A stretch of DNA of 64,000 bases from assembly GCA_018292915.2 (NCBI GenBank), contig JACVVK020000386.1:427501-491500 (forward strand). Direction: 5' to 3'. The position numbers were made by a program, and so were the translations under genes. This DNA comes from Batillaria attramentaria (lineage: Eukaryota; Mollusca; Gastropoda; Batillariidae). This document shows, in pieces, positions 33,786-44,757 of the stretch (position 1 is its first letter; the number at the start of each line of letters is the position of its first letter). The notes under the pieces were generated by a model that was not told where the DNA came from, made no database searches, and saw only the letters and a program-made list of their open reading frames with translations.

Positions 33786-33830
33786 ATACGTGGTGGGAAA
33801 AGGGCATTAAACTCCCAAACACCCACCCAC
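33786..33830 (+). mobile_element. SINE tail fragment, copy 3
   Basis: TACGTGGTGGGAAAAGGGCA followed by TTAAACTCCCAAACACCCACC is the 3' end of the SINE family. It runs straight into (CT)n and then a long (CA)n (33850-33934). Confidence 0.65.
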
Positions 33831-33847
33831 TCTCTCTCTCTCTCTCT

Positions 33848-33938
<91 letters not shown>

Positions 33939-33945
33939 AGAGAGA
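33829..33945. repeat. CT/CA/GA compound microsatellite
   Basis: (CT)n, then about 42 CA units, then (GA)n. It is attached directly to the SINE tail, as expected if the SINE tail seeded the microsatellite. Confidence 0.9.
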
Positions 33946-34915
33946 GGAGAGATACCCTGACCTTTGCTGTATAGAAGTGGGCTGATAATAATCATAACTG
34001 GATGATAACATGACTACGGACCCTCTCGCTGATAAACACGACGATAACTACGGTCAAAGACCATCGACTGTCACACGCTGTGGTCTGCCGTGTTTCGCCA
34101 AATAACAGCTCCCAAAACGGTGAAACATCTTCACTTGTTTGTGGAAGAAAATAATTGTTGTACACGGATGTTAAGTTCACAGTTGTTTTTAATTCTGTCT
34201 TTTTAGACCGCTTAGAATTGTAACTGACTGGTCTCTGTTAAACTTGGATTCTATCTCCTTCTGCTGAATTCTAACGATTTACGTGAGCCTGTACGGTCTT
34301 ATATGACTGGTGATGCCGTAAATAGTGTTGGAGCGCAGACCCATCCTTTTGAAGCATGTCATAGATGACATGTCATACTCATCAGCTGCAGTGGACGGAC
34401 TATGTCATGACTGTGTATCGAAGTTCACGCATACAGATGGATGGATTTTAAATGGTACAGGTAGGTTTTGTGAAAATTGTGTATGTGTGTGTTCGATTTT
34501 AAACTTTATCAGTGGTATTGTCGCGCAACCGGTACAATAGGTATCCAACAACGGTATGTTTCTGTTTGCAGCTTTCGGTTGGAGTAAGTTACATACTCAG
34601 AATCCACTAATATCTCTCCAAACCTGTTTCGCCTGAATTAACAGGCTGTCGCTCTTTTCTTTACTTCTCTTCCAAATTCAAATGAACAGTATCTCCCCGG
34701 CCTGAGGTCTTCGTTTTCATCTTACAGTTTCCCAAGTTCCTTAAACCTTCGGAATACCAGTGAAGGACATTCGCTTTTGCGTACGGAACCGACAGGTTTC
34801 CAGCATCGTTGGATGCTGTATTGCTCTGTCACGTTACACGTACCCGAAGAAACGGTATGACAAGTTGACATCAGATCAAGATCGAGGCTTGAACGAGTGA
34901 CACCACAACGTCAAA

Positions 34916-37900
34916 ATGCGCAACGTGTCAGCCTACCACGCTAACGTGACTTTGACGTCACTGGACGCTGCATTCGTCATCATCACAAACCTGACGTGCA
35001 TTGCGTCGATGGCCGGTTGCCTAGTTGTGACTGGGTTGTACCTCATGTACCCGGATGTGCGTACAACGTCACGAAAACTGCTGCTTCATTTGAGCGCTGC
35101 CAACTTCATACAGTGTATCTCAGGTCTTCTTCAGGCAAGTTCACACAGTTTGCAGTTTAATTTGGCTGGAGAAGAGTCTTTTTCATTTCCTCCTTTTCCC
35201 CCCCCCTTTTTTTCAGTCACTGTATGATCACTGAGTTGTCCACGGTAATAACCCGGATATACTTTATCAAAGACATTGAAATTGAAAATCAGAATTGAAA
35301 TTACAGAAATTAAAACTTTTTTTTAACAACTAATGCTCTGCATACAATGAATACACACGTTCTGGGTGATTGAAAGCAGATTTCTTCCCGGGTACCAACC
35401 CAAGAAGCACTGAACCACCCGAAAAGCGTCTTTTCCTTCTCCAGTGTTATTCACTTGTCGTCTGCCGACTGAAACTGATTAATTTTGAATCTTCTTTGAT
35501 GACGTAACGCGTCAGTCAAAAGCGGAATAGTTTGGCATGGATTTTACAAGGCCGCAGAGTATATCGAATTAATGCACCATTTGCCGTAATTATGTGTTGA
35601 TTTTTAAAAAAAATCTGTGACTTTAGGCGGCCACATACTACAAGACACTACTGTTCCCAGACGAGCGGAAGTTTATTTGTGAGAGCGCCGCCTCCACCAC
35701 CGTCATCGGACACACAGCCAGTGCCTTGTGGACATGCGCAGTGACCGTTTACTTGTTTTTGGCGGTAAGCGCGCGCGCCATCACGTTGGCCAATCGTCTG
35801 GTCGTCCTCTTCTACGCCTTCTGCTGGGGAATGCCACGTAAGTGATGCTAATGACGAAGCAGCCATTAGAGTTGGGATGCGTTTGGGTGGGGACGCGTAA
35901 GGAGGGGTCAGTTGTCTCAGCGCTTTACTCGGTATTATGAGGTCAAAGTTTGGACTGCCGGATTTGGCCGGGGTCTGACAGGGCCTCACTATGCCAGTGT
36001 ATCATTATGTACTCGGCTTTTTCTGTTTTTGTTGTTGTTGTTGTTTTGTTTTTTGGTATGCACGTCCAGAATACATGTCCACCTTGACACCGACGAAACA
36101 GCTGAGGCGTAAACATTGCACCAGACGGCTTGTACTGTTAATTTATCAACAAGATGTAAGAGAGTCTCGCAGAACGTATTACAGATCGCAAAGTGAAAAA
36201 AGGAAACAATATCATTTCATCCACAAACAGTTTTTTTTGTTTTTTTTTTACTTCGTAAGCGGATTTTTTCAAACTCACAGGTCTTACCGCCGGCGTTCCA
36301 TTAAACAGAAGCACTTTCACTGTGGACGCATACTTGAAGCCTGTGGCTGGACCCAAACCGAAAAACCAAAAAAAAAAAAAAAAAAAACAAGGAAGAAAAC
36401 AACAACAACAGCAAAAACACCCATCCTTTTCAATCCATTCACCCATCCACCCTTTGAAATTCTTCCAGTGGTGGTGGCGACAGCGGCAGGCGTGTCTGAC
36501 GTATACGGCTACGACATCACCGACATCCTGTACTACCAGCACCCCGCCATGTGCTGGATCAGCGACCGTGTGGCCAACTCTCTAGACTGGTGCTTCATCA
36601 CTGTGGAGGGCTGGGTCATCGCCACCTACTTCATCTCTCTTCTCCTCTTTGTCGTCATCAACTGCACCGTCATGTGCCAGGTTGGTCACTGGATTACGCA
36701 CGTAGACATCGTGTACAGGCATTTGTTAGGTGTAAAGTGGAATCGGATGCCTCATCTGGATGAGCGTTTGACTTAAAGTCAGAAGGCAGTGGGGTTCAAA
36801 TCCTGACGGAGGCAAGCTTGTACAGATCTCAACCCAGTGCCCCAGTTTTTGAAATTACCCTCACGGTGCAAAAGGTGATAAACTTCAAAGCTCAGCCTCT
36901 CTTACTGTCAAAACTCACTTGGAAAGCCAATCTCAGAAACAGTTCGTCATCTGGGCTCTCTATAACCTTGATCTTCTACTACCCCAACCCCCCACCCCCA
37001 CTTTTGTTGTTGTTGTTGTTTCTTTAAAAACAAATGTAGTGTGTGGATCACCGACAGCATTTATACGATTACCTTGTTAGGGGCTAATGCTACCATTTTT
37101 ATGCTCCCAGATTGTTCTGAGCTGTTTTCGTGGTATATATATATCATCACACCACTTAGAAACCTGGACCGTGACAGTGTCTGTAATGCCGGCAACAAAA
37201 ACGTCCTCGATGACGCCGCGACCAACAGAGCGCTCCAGTAGTGTAACAACAGTCGTACCGATTTGAATGTTCGTCCGCTCGCTGCGCAAAGTGTACACAG
37301 CATTGTATCGCATTAGGAGCTGTACTAATCATCAGTATAGCAAATTTCGAGCGTACATGTGCGCTAAAGAGGGTGGGTTGGGGTGGGTGTTTGGGGGTTT
37401 AACGTCCTTTTCCACCACATACGGGTGATATCAAAGACGGGGCAACGATGAAAAAGCCAGCACAAATATTTGGCCCCAGCCGGGATACGAACTCAAGACC
37501 AGAGAACTGGAAGTCCAACGCTCTACCATTCGGCCACCCCGGCTCCCCGTGCGCTTAAGAGCGAACTGTTGCAAAACGTCAGTTGACTTAGCAAAGATGG
37601 AATTAACCCGTTTAAGGACAAGAGAGCAGGGCACAAGACGGTCGCGACATGCTCGGGAGACTGGCATTCTGACAGACTTCCGGTATTGACAATGAACATG
37701 CAAGACCACATGTCTTAACTGCCTGTTTCTCAATATAAAAGACATTGTTTTTGTTCTCTGTGTGTGTGTGTGTGTAGTCCAGCCATCGTCCCAAAGATGG
37801 ACAGTCAGCGAATGACGCAGTCAGTGGTGGAGGACCCTGACCATACTCGGGAAACTGGCATTCTGACAGACTTCCGGTACTGACAATGAACATGCAAGAC

Positions 37901-40535
37901 CACATGTCTTAACTGTTTCTCAATATAAAAGACATTGTTTTGTTCTGTGTGTGTGTGTGTGTTTGTAGTCCAGCCATCGTCCCAAAGATGGGCAGTCAGT
38001 GAATGACGCCGTGGTGGAGGACCTGGCCATACAGACGGCGTGTCGACAGCTGCGTCTTGTGCCCTTCATCTACTGCCTGCTCAGAGTCTGGGGCACTGCG
38101 CACTTCTTGTTCACTGAGTACCCCACCAAGCGACACCTTCGGGCCTTCGACTGGTTGCTCATTATCAGGGTAAGTAACTTGCGAGGTCTTCTTCTTCTTC
38201 TGGGTTACACAGTTCTGGCCAACGAAGACCACCCGAGACAAGACGCTGTTCGGCAGCCTAGAGGACTTGTACAGCAATAATACTAATAATAATAATGAGT
38301 ATTGTATAGGCGCTTTACCCAATTTCGTGAATCGGCTCAAAGCGCCGCGAACTGGACCCAACACGCACGCTCACGTGAATCACACGCATTCTCTCACACA
38401 TTGGACATAAACACATTACAATCACGTGGTGCGAAGGGTTAGCTCAGCTATTTAAATTTCGGAATTTAGAATTGCATTTATTATTCAAGTTTGGTGGGCT
38501 GAACATATCCACAGCACACGGCAGAGTTTGCATCCCCCCCCCCCCAAAAAAAAAAACAAAAAACAAAAACCCAAACAACAACAAAAAACCCCAAACCAAA
38601 CAACAACAACAAAACCGGCCAAAACCGGAGTCTCCATGTGAGTAAAAGAAAAGACTTGTCTTGTTTACCGTTCTTTGAACGTGTTCTTAGCTTTTAGGTA
38701 CCGACATCAGTGCAGGTGTAATCGGATATTTTTTAACACGCAAACGGAGACTCCCGGTTTTCGTTCTGACAAAACTGCATCATAATTAGCTTGGTCACTT
38801 AGTAAGGAGCTGTGGTCATATTTCACTGATGGCACGTTCTGCCTAAAGGCTTTCCCGTTCTTTGAACGTGTTCCTAGTTTCTTGGTACATGCACGTGTAT
38901 TCTGACCTTTCAGGTTCGTTTTGTAAACATACAGTTAGTCCTTTTCGTTCCGGCTGACAAAACTGCATCACAATTAGCTTGGTCATTGAGTTAAGACATA
39001 AGACATTTATTAAATTTCCAAAAGAGGAACATTGGTTTGTGGTCTCTCATAAAAACATAAAGCATGCCAAACACTCACTCATACGGCCATGCACACTCAT
39101 TTCACCTATTTACATGTTCGTACACTCGTACCTAAAAATCTATCACAATGTTGCAGTACTATGAATAAATTACAACACTACACCCACATCATTTCACATC
39201 AGCAGCACAACAGCAGAGGTGCACATAACTCTATCACAGTCAACGCCAGCTGACACCCGGCAAGAAACAACACGTCTAATTAGAATTTAAGATATCACAG
39301 TTACGAGCTGTGCTCGTATTTCACTGTTGGACTGTTCTGTCTACAGGCTTTCGGCGACAACGCACAGGGCCTGGCCAACTGTATTCTCTTCTGCGCCACT
39401 ACCGTCAAGATCCGGCGCATGATGTCACGCGCAACGCGCCGGTGGTGCTCGTGCTGCAGCAAGTGGTGTCAGAAGCAGCAGCGCCGCCTAGCGGATGAGA
39501 AGTGGCTGCCTCATCCCATCGTGCGCTTCGGACGCAAGGTAACATATAAATTCCATCGCCAGTGTACTGGTGGACAGTCGTGGTAGAAGACCAGCCATGG
39601 TATTAATTTATGGAACTAAACATATACATCAGCACCCCCCCCCCCCCTCCTCCGAACCTGCTGATCGAGTGCTAGACACGGAACTGATCATCCGTCTCTT
39701 TTGAGGCGCCCAAGGACAGGAGCCGGGGACGAAGCGGTGAAAGCCTGCTGTTGCTAATCGCTATTTTATGTGCAAACAGGCTTCCACTGGGCTGGTCACA
39801 GTGTTCACCGACTGAAATACACGACTCCACTTACGGACTCGGCGAGCCCCGGGGCCAAATACTCTGCCCTGACTTCAGTTGGCTAAAAATACAGAACGTC
39901 CATGACGTCATTGTATAGGGGAAAAAAGGGAGACTAATTTTAAGATGAAACTGAGAGACTGACGTAATGGTATTCTTTTCCTCTAATGACGTCAGTGGAT
40001 TTACTGCTCTCTTTCCATGTACCAGTCCTATCAACTGACAACACGTGCTTCCCTCGTTGTAGTACCTGGCAAGAAAATATGCCAGACCATGCCATGTGTT
40101 GTGCGCATTATGCCGCGGGGCGCGATTAGCTGAATTCTGGGGGCTCGCCCCTTTTGATTGACGGGAGTGGAGTCGTCTTTTGTCGATCAACCCTCCGTCG
40201 CCATGGACTGAGACGTTCGAGCTACCCCAGCATTTTTCGGGCATATACCTTGCCGGCCTGTGGGAGAAAAAGAAATGTCAGCGACAGATATGCGATCCTC
40301 AATTTGGCCATTTTAACTGTCAGGACAATTAGTTGTAGCTAGGGGAGGGTATGCTACTCAGTTTCAAAACTAGTGACCTTTTACTCTATACCACCAGGTG
40401 ACGAAACTGAAACGGCGCTCTGCAGATGGCAGTGACCTTGACATTTCTGGCATCTCGCTGGATCTTCCGCCTACAGAGGAGCTTGAGGAGGAGCCCAAAT
40501 ACACAGAGGACGAAATTCTGTTTGAGAGGGACTAG
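34916..40535 (+). CDS. GPR157: GPR157-like G protein-coupled receptor
   Basis: Seven-helix receptor of 390 aa related to GPR157, which in vertebrates acts in primary cilia through Gq. Exons: 34916-35134, 35627-35837, 36469-36680, 37969-38169, 39347-39538 and 40398-40535, with consistent phases. Conserved features: helix 1/loop (LYPDVRTTSRKLLLHLSAANF is cognate to the WPDLRSRARRLLLFLSLADL region), a helix 3 segment ending in LYLFLAVSARA-like residues, SWG/CWGMP in helix 4, the MCWI pattern in loop 2, LVPFIYCLLRVWGTAHF in helix 6, and GDNAQGLANCILFC in helix 7, followed by a Cys-rich CSCCSKWC tail. Intron 1 has a GC donor (CAG then GCAAGT) in place of GT. The reading continues through 35765 without an intron because VSARAITLANR is conserved. 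The true start of exon 4 is 37969; a dead copy of its beginning lies at 37778. Confidence 0.9.
36749..36813 (+). other. tRNA-like sequence (pseudogene or SINE head)
   Basis: GCCTC at 36749 can pair with GAGGC at 36809-36813; GACTTAAAGTC forms an anticodon-like arm with a TAA-type loop, and GGGTTCAAATCC is a perfect box B. The D-arm is irregular, so a working tRNA gene is unlikely. It lies in the third intron of the GPR157-like gene. Confidence 0.4.
37372..37546 (-). mobile_element. tRNA-derived SINE, copy 4 (full length)
   Basis: Reverse orientation: CACC tail at about 37372-37390, body with TTTCATCG and GTGCTGGC, and a head ending near 37546 with the box A complement (CCATTCGGCCA). It lies in the third intron of the GPR157-like gene. 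Confidence 0.88.
37649..38029. repeat. 193-bp tandem duplication covering a splice acceptor and exon start
   Basis: Unit 1 (37649-37841) and unit 2 (37842-38029) share intron sequence (CTCGGGAAACTGGCATTCTG, CATGCAAGACCACATGTCTT, a GT run) and then TAG followed by TCCAGCCATCGTCCCAAAGA. Unit 2 is joined to the rest of exon 4. In unit 1 the exon copy starts at 37778, has a 4-nt insertion and reaches a TGA at 37838-37840. Confidence 0.88.
38280..38525 (-). mobile_element. Dispersed retroelement, copy 1
   Basis: Closely matches 50243-50490: ATTGTATAGGCGCTTTACCC, CGGCTCAAAGCGCC, CACGCTCACGT, ACAATCACGTGGTGCGAAGG, CAGCTATTTAAATTTCGGAA and CAAGTTTGGTGGGCTGAACA are shared. The (AAT)n run on the left is taken as its 3' tail, so the element reads on the minus strand. 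No coding part is visible. Confidence 0.7.
38533..38625. repeat. C/A-rich low-complexity tract
   Basis: C11, A11 and (CAACAAA)n-like sequence inside an intron of the GPR157-like gene. Confidence 0.75.
39821..40177 (+). mobile_element. MITE family 1, copy 3 (complete)
   Basis: Bounded by ACGACTCCACTT (39821) and GAGTGGAGTCGTC (ending 40177). It shares AATGACGTCAGTGG, TTTACTGCTCTCTTTCC, GCTTCCCTCGTTGTAGTACC, ATTATGCCGCGGGGCGCGAT and GGGGGCTCG with copy 2. It is in the last intron of the GPR157-like gene. Confidence 0.82.
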
Positions 40536-41737
40536 TAGGGCTTGTAACTGTAACTCTTTCCCGACTCGCTTGCACAGGCTATCTCCCCAGCACATATGAC
40601 TGACTGCTGGGGCACTTTTGCCATACGCAGGAATGACTCTTGGGCATCTTTTCAGTCTGCGCGCAGGAATAACTTTTGGCCACTTTCTAATTCAGCAGTA
40701 TTGCAGAGCTGATTTTGTTTCCGGTGGAAATATCCCCCCCCCCCCCCCCCACACAATCATGCAAATTTTGCGGCCGCAAAGTACTAGTACGCAGCAAGAG
40801 CACTTGGTTAATACTAGTGGTTAAACTAAGGGTTCATTTTTTTGTGTTCACCTGTTTAAAAATGAATGCTTTATACAGGCAAACAACTTACATAATTGTG
40901 GTTTTAAATGATAAATGTTTTTGACACGGTCTTGTGTGATACATATACCTGTATATAAAAATGTTTTTTCATACGGGCAAGCTGATGTGCAGTCCACGTA
41001 TGAAGCAATAGCAGCGGAATTTTTACTTCACATTACCTGTCACGTTGTTTGCAGAAGGGACACCGTGTTTTGTCTGGTGTCTGGATTGTACAGATGCATG
41101 CAATTGATTTGTTTGGGCAAAGTTGCCTGTTACTTTATCGTCATTACATAAGTTAGTATTGCAGTGATACTCAGATTTTATGGTGAGGTTTTGCCCGCTA
41201 GGTGTGATGGTACATGGATAACATGCCGCTATTGCAGAGCCTAACAGACTGTGCGTGTATACACGCGCCCAATTTTGTCTCAAGAAACAAATCTTTGTAC
41301 ATCAGAAATACATAGAGAATAATCAAATCGATTGTGTCTGTGTGTGTGTGTCTGTGTGTGTACACGTTTGTAGGAGAGAGAGTTCTCTCACAAACAAAAT
41401 TTAAAACCACATACCTTTCACACTGTTCAGTTCAATTTATTTAATATTACATGACTTTCTAAAACATTGTTCACAATGAACGAAGACATGAGATCGTAAC
41501 ATGGACGGTAACATGCGAAGTCAACTTCAGAGCTTTGTCAAGAGGTTGTAAATTATAATTTATTATCACACGTAACACAGAGAAATACACATCTGTCTTG
41601 TGTGATACATACATATATATATATATAAATATAAATGTATACATAGTTTAAGTTAATACTGCACGCTGTCAGTGCATCTATCCGTTATAATTATGACTGA
41701 ATTGTACAGCTTGTTCCATGCCGTGGGGTAGCTGAGT

Positions 41738-41824
41738 GTTTTAATGCCCTTTTTTCACCACCTGTAGGCAATATCAAAGACAGGGCAACGAGAAAAAGGC
41801 CTGCACAAAATTTGGCCCCAGCCA
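41738..41824 (-). mobile_element. tRNA-SINE, copy 5 (truncated)
   Basis: Shares TTTTTCACCACCTGTAGGCA, ATATCAAAGACAGGGCAACG, AGAAAAAGGCC and TTTGGCCCCAGCC with the family. The tRNA-like head is missing. Confidence 0.7.
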
Positions 41825-42240
41825 TGTCCAGTTTGTGCACATTGCATGCATACTGTCAGTTGTTCCATTTTGTGGTCACAGCACATTTCTCTAGTAACTT
41901 CTGTCAAAGCTATGATTTCAAGATCTTCTGGGCAATGCATGCATAGAACTATTTCTCTCTTGTAGGAGAACTGTACTGTGAGGATTTCCCAAAATCCAAT
42001 CAATAATATGACATTCCTTTTTGCTATGGTATTCCGGGTCATCCCTGCTTCATGATGTTGTTCCATTGTGACACATACTTGGTCATACTGTTGTCCCCTA
42101 TTATGAGATCGCAAAACGTCTGTTTTGCTGGCTTTACACTTGAATTCTGTGAATGATGCCAAATGAACATATATATGAGTCAAGACTTGAAATAAGGGAG
42201 GAGGAGAGATCTATAAATAATAAATTCCTGTTAAGGTGGG

Positions 42241-42915
42241 TTGGGGGAACTTCGGCACCCTTGCGGTTCGGGGGAAATTTGTCACCCAAGTTTCTTCTAT
42301 AATTCAATGCACTTACTAAGCTTTCATCCCTCCAAATAGGCTCTCCCAAGTAACTACAAGATTCCAAACGATAGATGGAACGACCAGTGAAAATACTTGG
42401 TACAGCCAGACGCGTCAAATGATCGCATTCTGACTTGACTGCTTTTCTCGTCTGCTTCATAACTTCACGTGTCTTTTCTCGTCTGCTTCATAACTTCACG
42501 TGTCTTTTGCCGGTAAAGTCCCAACTATCTTTGTATAGTCTTATTTTTATGTTTTTGAATGAAATCAAATAATTATATTAAGGGTCTTAAACATAAACAT
42601 GACTTTATTTTAAAGTTTAAATGTTTCTTTAGCGATGGCACACATCAAAACACTGCATAAACACGAAATTACTGAGGGTGACGAAGTTCCCCCGACCAAA
42701 AATGTACATGGGGGAAATCCGTCACCATCAACAGGGGAAATTCGTTTTAAGAGTAAGCTAAGAAGTTGAAATATTCTAACACTAAAATAGCCTTCCAGGA
42801 TGGTTCTACCATAGACACACTCACATTCCCAGACTGGTCGATTTGCTTAGCTTAATGAATACACACAAAATAACCTCTTGTTTTAAGCTCAGTTTTGCCT
42901 GAAACAGTCTTCTTC

Positions 42916-42951
<36 letters not shown>

Positions 42952-43046
42952 GTTTAGCACATGACATTTAAGGCACTGAAACCATGAAAACAAATACTCT
43001 CAAGCCTAGTGACGAAGTTCCCCAGGTGGTGCCGAAGTTCCCCCAA
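42241..43046. mobile_element. 806-bp element with perfect 19-bp terminal inverted repeats
   Basis: TTGGGGGAACTTCGGCACC (42241-42259) is the exact reverse complement of 43028-43046. Further inside, GGGGGAAATTTGTCACCC (near 42271) and GTGACGAAGTTCCCC (near 43010) form a second, subterminal inverted pair, and related GTGACGAAGTTCCCCC and GGGGGAAATCCGTCACC blocks occur near 42678 and 42710. A 30-bp direct duplication (TCGTCTGCTTCATAACTTCA) lies at 42437-42507 and a (GA)n at 42917. No transposase is seen. Confidence 0.7.
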
Positions 43047-43172
43047 ACACGCTCACTTGTTCTCAGAACGATTTTCAATGCACATTCATGAGGTTAAAGT
43101 CGCAGTTTCATTGAAAGCAGGCCTGCGACTGGTTAAAGTATCCGTTGGCATTAAGCATGTTTCTCTGGAAGT

Positions 43173-43269
43173 GATGGCAACATGGATACTGATTATCCAG
43201 ACTAAGGTCATGGACAACAATCGCGTGAAGACAGTGGAAACGATGAAACAGCTCAATGTGCTGGAAGTG

Positions 43270-43300
<31 letters not shown>

Positions 43301-43993
43301 GATGGCAACATGGATACTGATTATCCAGACTGACAAGGTCATAGCGAACAATTGCATGAAGACAGGGGAAACGGTGAAACAGCCTGATGTGCTAGAAGTG
43401 ATGGCAACACGGATACTGATTATGCAGATTGACAAGGTCATGGGGAACTATCGCGTGAAGACAGTGGAAACGATGAAACAGCTCAATGTGCTGGAAGTGA
43501 TGGCAACATGGATACTGATTATCCAGACTGACAAGGTCATAGCGAACAATCGCATGAAGACAGGGGAAACGGTGAAACAGCTTGATGTGCTAGAAGTGAT
43601 GGCAACATGGATACTGATTATCCAGACTGACAAGGTCATAGCGAACAATTGCATGAAGACAGGGGAAACGATGAAACAGCTTAATGTGCTAGAAGTGATG
43701 GCAACATGGATACTGATTATCCAGACTGACAAGGTCATAGCGAACAATCGCATGAAGACAGGGGAAACGATGAAACAGCTTGATGTGCTAGAAGTGATGG
43801 CAACATGGATACTGATTATCCAGACTGACAAGGTCATAGCGAACAATCGCATGAAGACAGGGGAAACGGTGAAACAGCCTGATGTGCTAGAAGTGATGGC
43901 AACATGGATACTGATTATCCGGACTGACAAGGTCATGGACAACAATCGCGTGAAGACAGTGGAAACAATGAAACCGTGCAGCATATGCATCGC
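43173..43993. repeat. 99-bp tandem array, eight units, open in frame on both strands
   Basis: Units begin GATGGCAACATGGATACTGA at 43173, 43301, 43400, 43499, 43598, 43697, 43796 and 43895. The spacing is exactly 99 bp except for the first unit, which carries a (GAA)n expansion at 43268-43299. Since 99 is divisible by three, one plus-strand frame (43299-44150) and one minus-strand frame (44017-43448) stay open across the array with 33-residue repeats. Units differ by a few bases (CAATCG/CAATTG, GGTGAAACAG/GATGAAACAG). Confidence 0.92.
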
Positions 43994-44757
43994 AGAAAAA
44001 CAGTGTTCCACAACCACTATGCCAAAGGAATATCCAAGAGACTTTCAAGAGCCTTCACTTAGCATGGATGTAGACTGTTCCACAAACCCACCTATTTTCT
44101 ACATGGCCAACACAAAAAAGTTAAAGACAAAAGCCTCCAGCCAGAGGTGAGGCTCTTGGCGACATCACAAAGGCTGTTGGCTGGTCCCAGCAGACGACCT
44201 TTAGACATTTCTACCAGTGTCTGTCTGCAGACACGATGGACTGGCCAGCTATGCAAGTATCTGGTAATGTAGAGCTCAGTGTCTGATTAGCCTGCTTCCT
44301 GCTACTTCAACTACATGTATCACACTGACTCAAAATGAGACTCTTTATTAGTAAGTTCTGGGAATGCCACCCATGTCTGTTTAACCCAACTGACCATCTG
44401 CACAGGGATGAAAACCTGAACAGGGATGAAAACTTGAACAGGACGTGTCTCCTGCAGAAGCAGACACAAGCAAGTTAACTGTCTCTGGACACAATAATAG
44501 ACACACTCAAGAATAACTTAATAAGCTTACTATCCACATTTCATGATCCAAAAATCACTGAACTGGTAAAGGAGCCAGCAATGTTCAGCAAAACAGTGAT
44601 AAATAAGACAAAAATGCTGTAACACCGAGTGATGAGGAAAAATACAAGGACTGGTCTTCCCAAGCACACAGTTACACAAATAAATAAATTACCTGAGAAC
44701 ATGACGGAACACAGTAAATCCACTCTGACTCTGAGGTAAAAATGTCCTTAAGCCTAG

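Larger units (their letters stand above)
30802..34915. other. Intergenic, no gene recognised
   Basis: Region between the 5' end of the unknown gene and the start of the GPR157-like gene, probably holding both promoters. It contains a full SINE (31868-32038), C-rich low complexity (32735-32810), CA/GT microsatellites (33400-33463, 33829-33945) and a SINE tail fragment at 33786. No convincing coding sequence was seen. Confidence 0.55.
40536..44757. other. Intergenic between two converging genes; repeats
   Basis: Lies between the stop codons of the GPR157-like gene (plus) and PIF1 (minus). It contains a SINE fragment, an 806-bp inverted-repeat element, and the 99-bp tandem array. The other open frames (for example 41755-42183 minus) partly run over the SINE and show no recognisable domain. 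Confidence 0.55.

Noticed and set aside
35765..35837. GTAAGC at 35765 as the end of GPR157-like exon 2
   Set aside because: The sequence beyond it stays open and encodes the conserved loop and helix 4; the donor GTAAGT at 35838 gives the phase needed by exon 3.
36749..36813. Functional tRNA-Leu gene
   Set aside because: Box B is good, but the D-arm and spacing are irregular and it sits in an intron with SINE-type flanks; recorded as tRNA-like only.
41755..42183. 142-residue minus-strand frame
   Set aside because: Its C-terminal part is SINE sequence and the rest has no recognisable domain.
43173..43993. CRISPR-like array
   Set aside because: The units are contiguous 99-bp near-identical repeats without unique spacers, in an animal genome.
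43299..44150. 283-residue repeat protein gene
   Set aside because: The frame is open only because the 99-bp unit is a multiple of three; the opposite strand is equally open and no upstream promoter or splice signals support it. Kept as a repeat and a finding.
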